This document shows positions 8,408 to 14,857 of a stretch of DNA of 14,857 nucleotides, in pieces (positions within the stretch are counted from its first letter, which is position 1; each line of letters begins with the position of its first letter). The notes under the pieces are model-generated. The model did not search any database, was not told the origin of the DNA, and was given only the letters and a program-made list of their open reading frames with translations. The DNA is taken from contig BDDC01000980.1 in NCBI GenBank assembly GCA_001662425.1, positions 6,136 to 20,992 on the forward strand, in the 5' to 3' direction. Made by a program: the position numbers and the translations under genes. This DNA comes from Chlamydomonas sphaeroides. Lineage: Eukaryota > Chlorophyta > Chlorophyceae > Chlamydomonadales > Chlamydomonadaceae.

Positions 8408-11400
8408 CTAGCGAGAGCCTTCCGTCGCCTGCTGCGCGCGTGCGGCTGCGACTCTCGCGCCACTGAGCAGGGCGCTGATGTCCGACACCAGCTGGCCGGC
8501 TGTGGGGCGCTGCAGGGGGTCGGCCTGCCAGCACGCCTCAGCCAGGCACCTGAGGGGAGCATGGGGTCGGCGCGGGGTGCTTGGGGTGGGCGCCTGGCCG
8601 GACGGGAGGTCGCTCGGCCATTGCCCGCCGATGCGGAGCTCGCAACGGCATGGGGGCCGTGGACTTGCCAGCCCAACCCTTGCGCTGTATGAGCTCCACC
8701 GCCCCCGGGCCTGCTGCCTGCATGTCCCAGCATGCAGCGCCCAAGCAACAAGCAGGCCGGCCTCCCCGCAGCAGGAGGCGGCCGCGGCCCACATGCAGTC
8801 CAGAACGCCACCCGGCGGGGCACACAGCAGGCAGGGCGCGGCCACCCATGTCGGCCGTGATGGCGTCCGCTAGCCTAGCTATGACTGGCCACCACATGGG
8901 GCTGTCGGCTGGGGCTGGACCGCACCTACCTGTACTTGGAGGGCACGGTGACGTCGAACTCGGGCCGGCCGCCGTCTCGCACAAGGTCGGCGATGCGGTC
9001 GGGGTGCGCGTGGGGGAAGGGCCGCGAACCGCCGGCCGTCATCTCCCACATGATGATGCCGAAGCTGCGGTCGCGACGGCGAGGGCGGTGGCGAGTTGAC
9101 TTTGATAGGCGGGTACGTGTATGTGATAGCTGTGCAGCAGCTGAGTTGTGCCGCCGGGTCGTGTGGTACGCTGAGGGCGATACCGGTACCCGCCGTACGT
9201 TATAGATAGCTGGTGACGGTGCATGAGAACGAAACATACGCGAGCTGCTCCCCATACGAAAGCTGCCACCTGCAACAGCCCTATGGCCGGCGAAGGGCTG
9301 GCCTTCAACGCAAGCCCGCCAGCCATACCGCGGTCCGCTGACCCGGCCGGCGGACCCTCCATCCAACTAGAGGGTGCACCCCGGACTGACCTGTAGATGT
9401 CGACTCGGGCGGTCAGGCGGCAGGCTGCTGCGGCGCACGCACGACAAGCGGCGGGACGGCGGTCATCATAGTGAGTGGGGACTCTACTAAGACTACGGAC
9501 TACAACGTGTCCGCCAGCAGACGCTGCCCCACGGAGCCACACGTGGAACAGAGCCACTCACTCTTGTGCAGCGCCTCCGGAGGCATGTGTGTTATGCTGC
9601 GTGGGTCAGGCAGCAGGCAGGCAGGACTCAGGCAGGCAGCAGGCAGGAGGCAGAATCATGGGGGTTGGGTTGCGCCTGAGACGCGCAGTGTCTTGCAAGC
9701 GGGCACCGCTGCGGCGATGGAGGGCAGAGTGCGTGGCAGCACGGCTTGCGCGCGCTCGCCGGATGTACAGCGCATGCATCGTTTGTATGTTTCTATGCAT
9801 GGATGTAAATCTACACATGTATGCAATAGCCACAGAACCTGTGTCGACACGCACCAGCAAGCAAATACCGACCATGACCCGAACAGCGCGGTTTCACACT
9901 TACGTGCCGCACATCTCCTCCGCAACCGCGCATTGCTCGCCACCGGTGGAGTCGTCTCCGGGCTGCAGGCAGCGGCGCGGGGATGCGTGTCATGCATGGG
10001 CGCCGGCAGCAGCAGGAGATCGATTTCGGCAAGCAAGTACGGCGTGTCGTCACGTCAGGCGCCCGAGGCCAGCAGGAACAGCAGACCCTGGCCGGGCGCA
10101 ACCTTGGGGGCTGGCGGCGTGCTGATGGCCCCAGCAGGCGAGCGGCTCTGCTGCCTCACCTGATTGAGCAGGGTCACGAAGCCGAAGTCTGGGGCAGCGG
10201 TGGGATGTGGTGGGAGAGCCGCATGCACATACGAGGTGCCATGTATGGGGCCTCAGCACGCACGTCGATGCGTGCGTAGTGGCGGCTGCTATGCTTGCAT
10301 TCGCTAGGTTGCTGCGTGCTCTCCGTGTCAAATACCGCTTCCCAGCATAGCAGCCCACCTGCCAGCTTGGCGGTGAAGCCCCGCGGGTCGGTGGGGCTGG
10401 TGCGCAGCAGCACGTTGGCGGGCTTGAGGTCTGCAGCAAGCACGCGGCTAGCTTGTACGTAAGAGCAGCTGGCGGCCGCCCGTGCGTGGTGCTTGCCGGC
10501 TCCTAGCGCGCACGCGGCCTGGTGTTGCATGTTGGCTGCTGCCAGGCAAGGATCTATCCCCCCTCCTCTGCACGCACCTCGGTGGACGAGCTTGTGGGAG
10601 TGCAGGTGGCGCAGCGCCAGGGCCACATCCAGCAGCGTCAGGAGTATGACCTGAGGGACCATCACCAGCCGCCAGTGCAAGCAATGTATGAACGGAGGCA
10701 GCAGCAGCGTCACCTCAACTCAGCCCCACCGCCCGTGCCACCTGTCGCCGCGCGCCTCCTTTGCCACCTACCAGCCTGGATTACCTGGATTCGGCGGTTG
10801 CCGGGATCTGTGGCTGTGTTCGGAACCCGTCTGGCCGTCCAGATCCCGGCCGTTCGGATCCTGGCTTCCCGTACTCCGTCACCCATCCACGCACCCGGTA
10901 GTTGAGGAGGCTCTTCGGCGCCCTGCCGGCCCCCGCCGCTGCGTTGGGCGATGGCAGCACGCCCGGGAAGGTCCTCTTGCACAGCGCCGATTGCAGGCAG
11001 CCCTGGTCGCACCACTCGCACACAATGGCAAGGCATGTCGGCGGGGCCTCTGCGGCGGGAGGATGAGGAAGGTATGAGATGTTGTCGTAAAGCCGGCGGC
11101 AAGCACGCGGAAAGGCAGCCTGCCCGCTAGCCCTGTGGGCTCCCGAGCGGCTCGCGCGTCCATCGGCGAGCGCTCACCGACGTCGGCGGCCGGCGGCGCC
11201 GCCTGCTGCATCTCGCTTGGCTCCAGGCGGCGGAGGCAGACGTCGAAATGTCCGTCCGGCGCCGGCTTTCGGCCGAGCGTGATGTTGCTAAACATGCTGT
11301 ACACCTGCAGTCGGCACACGGCAGGCAGTGAGGCAGGTGATGAAGTGCCTGCGCTGCTGGACAAATAGAAATAGACGTACGGCGAGCTTGACTCGCCATG

Positions 11401-14216
11401 ATTTAAGGAGCGAGGTAGGGCGATCAGGAGGGCCGAAGCCCCCTACGCGCCCTGTCCCCATAAATGCAAGCAAGTCATGCCCAGCATGCGAAGCGCATCA
11501 GCTGCCAGCTATCTACAAACAAAACTTCGGATATAGAGCGAGCTAGCGAGGTGCTGCGTCGCACGGCGGCGCTCGCCTGCATGATGTTGGGGTGGCCGCT
11601 GAGGCTGCCCATGGCCGCCAGCTCCATCGCCGTGCGCAGCAGCGCGCGACGTGCCGCCAGCCGCTGCGCCGCTGCCGAACGCGTCACAGAGCCCAGGCCG
11701 CTGCAGCGGGAGCTGTCACCGCCGCCAGCGCCGCCGTCGGCCTGGTCGCCCGAGCCGATGCGGCCCGAGACCACACCTTGGACCGCCCCGCCGTACACCT
11801 CCTCCGGCTCATCAACCTTTCGTGCAGGGCGCGCGACGCAGGGAAGTGTTTGTTAATGGTGTGTATGTGTCATCCAACATCTAGATAGCGCATAACCTAG
11901 ATAGCGGTAGTGGCCCAGCTAGCCCGGCTTACGTCGGGCATTTCCATCAGCTGTTGCAGCATGCATGGGCACAGGCAGGCAGCGGCAGCAGGCGGCGGGA
12001 CACGGCCGTCAGCATTGTCCGCGCTCGCTCGTACGGACATCCACCTAGCACGTGCATCCGACGGTACGCAACGGCGGCCCTGCCTGCTCACCTTGACCGC
12101 ACAGTCCAGCGACCCCATGCGCGCCCTGAACACCACCGCGCAACCGCCCTGCCCAAGCTGGTCCAGCAGCTGCACGCTGCCCAGCTCGTCCTCCTCCTGC
12201 TGCCGGGCGGCGGCCGAGCCACGGGGCAGGCCGAGCGCCGCCATGGCCGCGGCAGCCGCCGACGGGCCCGGCACACCCCCAACCCCGCTGGGGCCGGTGG
12301 TAGGGGTGGATGCGGCACCTGATGACGTACGGCATGTATAAAGCAAGGTGCTTAACAGCATGTTCACATCACGAACATGGGCTGTATGTGTAGCAGTCTT
12401 GACGACTCAAGCCCGGTATGGACAAGAGACCGCAACCCGCCCTCAGCACCTGACGATATCGATGTGGACATGACAGCCTGCGCCGCCGACACCCGCGGCG
12501 TTGTGGGAGCCTGAGGCGAAGTCAGGGCCCTAAGGCCGGCAGCCGCATAGCATAGAGGGCAAGGAGCAAGGGTGGAGGGGACGAGCAATAGGATGTGGGT
12601 GTGCGCTTGGAGGGCGGGGACCCTTTTACTGTAGAAGCAGCGTGGAAGTCAGTGAAAGGTACCTGAGACCCTTCGCTCCTTGTACAGCAGTCGTCGTGTT
12701 GAGAAGCGAGCAGACGTTCGTGCGCGTGCGTGCCCACCCATCCACCCACCTGCCGCTGGTGAAGGCCGCGGCGGCTGCCTCGGCCGCCGCCTCGGCTCGC
12801 GCCATGCCGATGCTGCTCTGCAGGCTGGCGATGAGCGTTGGCACCTGAGAGCGGATGGTGCTGGCGGCTGTGGCGGGGTTGGAGGCAGAAGTAGTCAAGT
12901 GGCTTGGCTTTCGGTGTTCGTTCAAGGGCAGAGGCAAGGCGCACGTCGTCGCTTATCAGCGGAGGCCCTCGTCGCCTTGTGCCCGAGGTCTATCTGGAGC
13001 GCACGTCCCGACCCACATGGCCCCGACTACCCAACGATACATGACGTTTGCTCGACAGTCGATGCACTTTGTTGGTACAGCTAGAATGACTACTGGTGGT
13101 GCAAAGCCCGGCGACCCACATGCCGTGAGCTCCTCGACGTGGATGACGCTCGCAGTGCGGCAGCCGCCGGCACCCATCGTCGTCGCCATCTCGGCCAGCG
13201 ACGCAGACGTCACCAGCACCGGACTCGTGTTGCCACTGTTGTTCCTGACGAGCGGGCTACCGTTCAGCATGCTGCCTCCGCTCGTGCCGATGCCCGCGTC
13301 CCAGCTGCCCATGATGCTCGGACCTGGGCCGAGCGCGGCCTGGCGCCTCGAGCCGTCGCCGGCAGTTGGCGGTGCGCCGTTTGACCTGCCGCCGTTGCGG
13401 TGCGGTGGTGTGGCGCCGCCGCCGCTGCCGATGCTGGCGTTGCCGAGGGCGAACATATTCACCGGGCTGTCGTACATTGTCGAGGGGCCGATGCTGCTGC
13501 CCAACAAAAGGGGCTCCAGTCGGTCGCGTTCTTCGCCGCTGCCGTCGATCGGCGACATGCCGAAGCTGTGATTGCTGGCAATGTGTCCCGGCCGGTCGAG
13601 AGCAGGCAAGCAGAAGTCGATGACGTTGGCGGGCGCTGTTGCGAGGGCGTCGCTCCGGGCCGCGGCACCCGAGGAGCGGCCCTCGAGCACGGCGTAGGAG
13701 CCGGGCGCGGCCGCGGCCAGCGTCGCCACCTCCTCCCCCAGCTCGCCAGCCAGCTTGCGGACCACGAGCGGGCCCACCACCTGGAAACGGCGATGGGCGG
13801 GGGAGGTCAAGGGAGGGCAGCCACGCGTGGGCACGCAGCCGCACGCAACGAAAGGTCAGCGGCGCACCAGCCGTCGTCTCCCAACCCCTGTCGTCGGCCC
13901 CAGGCCCAGCCCGGCTCACCCCCAGCAGCTCCAGCAGCATGCCCTGAGCCTCCACCAGCAGCTGCGCCGGCAGTTGCTGCGGGAACGCCACGTACAGGCC
14001 TAGGCAGCCGCCCGCGTCGCCCAGCGGCAGCGCCAGCAGCAGGAGCGACCGGATGCCGCCGCCCACACGAGAGCGCGGCGCGCCAACGGCCTGCCAGCTC
14101 GACGAGAAGCTGCCCCCCGCAAGACTGGATTTGCTGCTGGACGGCCTCCTCGCGCTCGCAGCGCCACCGGCCCCGCCCAGCAGCAGGAGCACGTCACGGG
14201 ACGGCCGCCGCGGGTC
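8408..14216 (-). CDS. Raf-like (TKL-type) protein kinase with a GAF-like N-terminal region, 16 visible exons, 5' end outside window
   Basis: Visible exons in transcript order are 14216-13920, 13780-13120, 12867-12750, 12529-12450, 12318-12092, 11816-11577, 11304-11178, 11049-10895, 10650-10578, 10430-10359, 10188-10160, 9962-9904, 9596-9562, 9424-9391, 9064-8930 and 8549-8408. They sum to 2484 nt (827 codons plus TAG at 8408-8410), with every phase consistent.

Kinase motifs by visible residue: Gly loop LGQGG at 440; Lys461 in CAVK; helix-C Glu526 in AMELAAM; HPNIMQ at 536; hinge IVCEWCDQG near 592; VHRDLKPANVLL with catalytic Asp660; DFG at 684; MPPE in place of APE at 717; DIYSFGIIMWEM with helix-F Asp733; CWQADPLQRPT near 787. 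The enzyme should phosphorylate Ser/Thr (or Tyr) from ATP. Residues about 55-110 (LLLLALPLGDAGGCLGLYVAF and onward) resemble the C-terminal half of a GAF domain, which is inferred. Residues 130-320 are low complexity. A Gly/Ser-rich insert of roughly 45 residues separates Lys461 from helix C.

No signal peptide or membrane segment is seen. All catalytic residues are intact, so it is probably functional. The least certain junction is exon 2/3; an alternative GC donor at 13123 with an acceptor at 12845 would also keep phase. Confidence 0.88.
9425..9430 (-). other. NAGNAG tandem splice acceptor
   Basis: On the minus strand the intron before the 34-nt exon ends CAGCAG. Both AGs keep frame. The distal choice starts the exon at 9424 (HKTCRLTARVD); the proximal one starts it at 9427 and adds one Ala (HKTACRLTARVD). 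The variable residue lies between the PPE motif and helix F. Confidence 0.6.
9607..9653. repeat. GGCA/GCAG-rich simple repeat acting as intron pyrimidine tract
   Basis: Repeated CAGG/GCAG units lie within the kinase intron 9597-9903. On the transcribed sense they read CTGCCTGC, so they form the pyrimidine-rich tract directly before the acceptor of the THMPPEALHK exon. Confidence 0.8.
11305..11576 (-). other. GC-AG intron of the kinase gene
   Basis: The exon ends ATCATGCAG and the intron begins GCGAGC, the GC version of GTGAGC. It ends CTGCAG before GTGTACAGC. This junction gives HPNIMQ|VYSMFSN, the uninterrupted beta-4 pattern expected in kinases. The nearest in-phase GT donor, 12 nt later, would insert ASAA into beta-4. 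The intron is 272 nt and contains the truncated retrotransposon copy. Confidence 0.7.
11363..11459 (-). mobile_element. 5'-truncated copy of a non-LTR retrotransposon 3' end
   Basis: This 97-bp segment matches 14273-14365, with a shortened version of the same tail. Differences are three substitutions and a 4-nt CGAG insertion near 11411. It keeps the AAATAG-unit tail (CTATTT on the element strand), the GGCGAG/CTCGCC hairpin (11379-11399, one outer pair lost) and the second stem-loop with a CGAA loop (11415-11446). Homology ends at 11459, inside the run that forms the next stem in the longer copy. I saw no clear target-site duplication. It has the same orientation as the kinase gene and as the larger copy. 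Confidence 0.8.
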
Positions 14217-14260
14217 CTGCAGGAGGGGGGAGTGAGCGGGAGCGGCGCGGCATTAACATG
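14217..14260 (-). other. Remaining 3' end of the kinase intron between retrotransposon and exon
   Basis: Only 44 nt separate the retrotransposon tail from the acceptor CTCCTGCAG. It holds a TTAAT-like branch region and a C/T-rich tract, so the acceptor still looks usable. The matching donor and 5' exons must lie beyond 14857. Confidence 0.55.
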
Positions 14261-14421
14261 AAATAGAAATAGAAATAAAAATAGATGTACGGCGAGCTTG
14301 ACTCGCCGTGATTTAAGGAGGTAGGGCGATCAAGAGGGCCGAAGCCCCCTACGCGCCCTGTCCCCCGGGGCGTGGTGGGGGGGACAGGTGATGAACCATC
14401 CCGTCCCCCTTAGGCTGTTGC
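14261..14421 (-). mobile_element. 3' UTR and tail of a non-LTR-type retrotransposon
   Basis: On the minus strand this follows the element's stop codon. It holds, in element order: an inverted repeat pairing 14379-14388 with 14357-14366 (10 bp, CCTGTCCCCC); a compound stem (GTAGG/CCTAC at 14321 and 14348) enclosing GGGC-CGAA-GCCC, which reads as a C(UUCG)G tetraloop in the RNA; a hairpin ACGGCGAG/CTCGCCGT with a 5-nt loop (14289-14309); and a tail of CTATTT-like units at 14261-14284. A structured 3' end plus short-repeat tail is typical of LINE-type elements whose reverse transcriptase recognises the 3' RNA. The same end occurs truncated at 11363-11459. Confidence 0.75.
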
Positions 14422-14427
14422 CTAAGG
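14405..14427. repeat. Inverted repeat spanning the retrotransposon stop codon
   Basis: CCTTAGG and CCTAAGG are perfect 7-bp arms around the loop CTGTTG. The TAG stop of the element protein (14422-14424) lies inside one arm. Confidence 0.8.
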
Positions 14428-14857
14428 TGGGCGGCGGCGTTGTCCCTTGTTGAATTCCAGGTCGCGGCGCAGGGCCACTATGGCTAGGGCGTACGTGACT
14501 GCCAGGCGGTGTAGGTCTCGGCAGCAGGAGTCGGCTTGCGTGGGTTCGCAGCCCAGGTCACGCAGCAGCTTGGGCAGGTCCTTGCGTATGGTGCCGGTGT
14601 GGCCGATGCTGATGGCCGCGTCCGGGGTGTGTTTGACCTGCCAGCCCTCTGCGGTAAGCAGTTCTACGAGTTGCTGGTGTTGTTCGAGTTTCTGGTGCTG
14701 TTTGGCCTCGTGGCGTGTGTCACTGGCGAATCCCACCTGCAATATGTGCACTGTGTGCATACGGCGCGCACTGGTGTCGCTGACACGGTCCAGCGGGCGG
14801 CCGTTGCGGCCCACCCTGATGCTTGGGGTGAGCAGGATATCCGGTCGGAGTTTCCTT
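14422..14857 (-). CDS. C-terminal part of a retrotransposon polyprotein (algal non-LTR type), cut by the window edge
   Basis: The frame is open from the window edge (14856) to TAG at 14422-14424, about 144 codons; the first in-frame start-like codon inside (14814) is not the real start. Landmarks are RPDILLTPSIRVG near the edge, then VHILQVGFASDTRHEAK, LLTAEGWQVKHTP, SIGHTGTIRKDLPKLL and DLHRLAVTYALAIV. I recall this pattern (V-G-[YF]-x-S-D-T-R, a following K/QH-rich helix, then G-x-T-G-T-I) from C-terminal regions of reverse-transcriptase polyproteins in volvocine genomes; no catalytic reverse-transcriptase motif is within the window. The frame is intact, so the copy may be young. It lies in the sense direction of the kinase gene, within its intron. 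The clade is not assignable from this fragment. Confidence 0.6.
   Translation of the reverse strand, partial: RKLRPDILLTPSIRVGRNGRPLDRVSDTSARRMHTVHILQVGFASDTRHEAKQHQKLEQHQQLVELLTAEGWQVKHTPDAAISIGHTGTIRKDLPKLLRDLGCEPTQADSCCRDLHRLAVTYALAIVALRRDLEFNKGQRRRPP

Noticed and set aside
8550..8929. Open minus-strand frame across 8538-8984 as extra kinase coding
   Set aside because: The joined exons give PSKYRCLAEACW, the expected kinase order. The intervening sequence has a GTAGGT donor and CCCTCAG acceptor and adds unrelated residues.
10174..10358. YMAPRMCM on the minus strand resembling an APE-type motif
   Set aside because: It lies in the intron between KLA and DFG, before the DFG exon, so it cannot be the APE motif. 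The true one is MPPE at 9562-9596.
13123..13124. A second GC donor (ACG|GCATGT) in the kinase gene paired with an acceptor at 12845
   Set aside because: A canonical GT donor (CAT|GTGGGT) with a strongly pyrimidine-rich acceptor ending CGCCACAG also keeps phase, so GT-AG is preferred, though not proven.
1..14857. CRISPR arrays, operons, bacterial promoters, ribosome binding sites
   Set aside because: The window is eukaryotic: spliced genes, algal-type 3' signals and a retrotransposon with a repeat tail. No regularly spaced repeats were seen.

Overview
This window looks like nuclear DNA of a volvocine green alga (Chlamydomonas/Volvox/Gonium type). It is GC-rich, its coding sequence is split by many short GT-AG introns (about 75-380 nt), its proteins carry long Ala/Gly/Ser/Pro linkers, and the + strand after the first gene is rich in GT/GTGCGTG with the algal poly(A) signal TGTAA. 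Nothing suggests a bacterial or organellar origin. All gene models were built by hand from reading frames, splice motifs and phase; there is no transcript evidence.

Layout. (1) 1-921: no gene I can support; 1-560 has a different texture and may be a repeat remnant. (2) 949-2306 (+): a two-exon gene for an unrecognised protein of about 401 aa, possibly starting upstream through an acceptor at 921. (3) 2307-5990: about 3.7 kb with no convincing gene, rich in GT and GCTG, with microsatellites and two TGTAA motifs at 4959 and 5108. (4) 5991-8407: mostly non-coding. On the minus strand it holds weak exon candidates, including three diverged copies of a short module whose copies encode W-S-D-T-W or a related sequence, plus a dense palindrome cluster. 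(5) 8408-14216 (-): the best-supported object, a Raf-like/TKL protein kinase gene. Its 16 visible exons join in frame into 827 codons plus stop, with all the main kinase motifs and a GAF-like N-terminal region; its 5' exons lie beyond the window. (6) 14261-14857 (-): the 3' end of an algal non-LTR-type retrotransposon, with the open C-terminal part of its protein, a structured 3' UTR and a short-repeat tail. It sits in the kinase intron, 44 nt from the acceptor of the first visible exon. A 97-bp 5'-truncated copy of the same 3' end lies in another kinase intron (11363-11459).

The most interesting points are the pair of retrotransposon 3' ends with conserved stem-loops (one with a C(UUCG)G tetraloop in the RNA sense), the GC-AG intron that hosts the truncated copy, the splitting of the kinase activation segment into micro-exons of 29-59 nt with a NAGNAG acceptor, and the triplicated module at 5991-7802. 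I found no clearly new defence or metabolic system.
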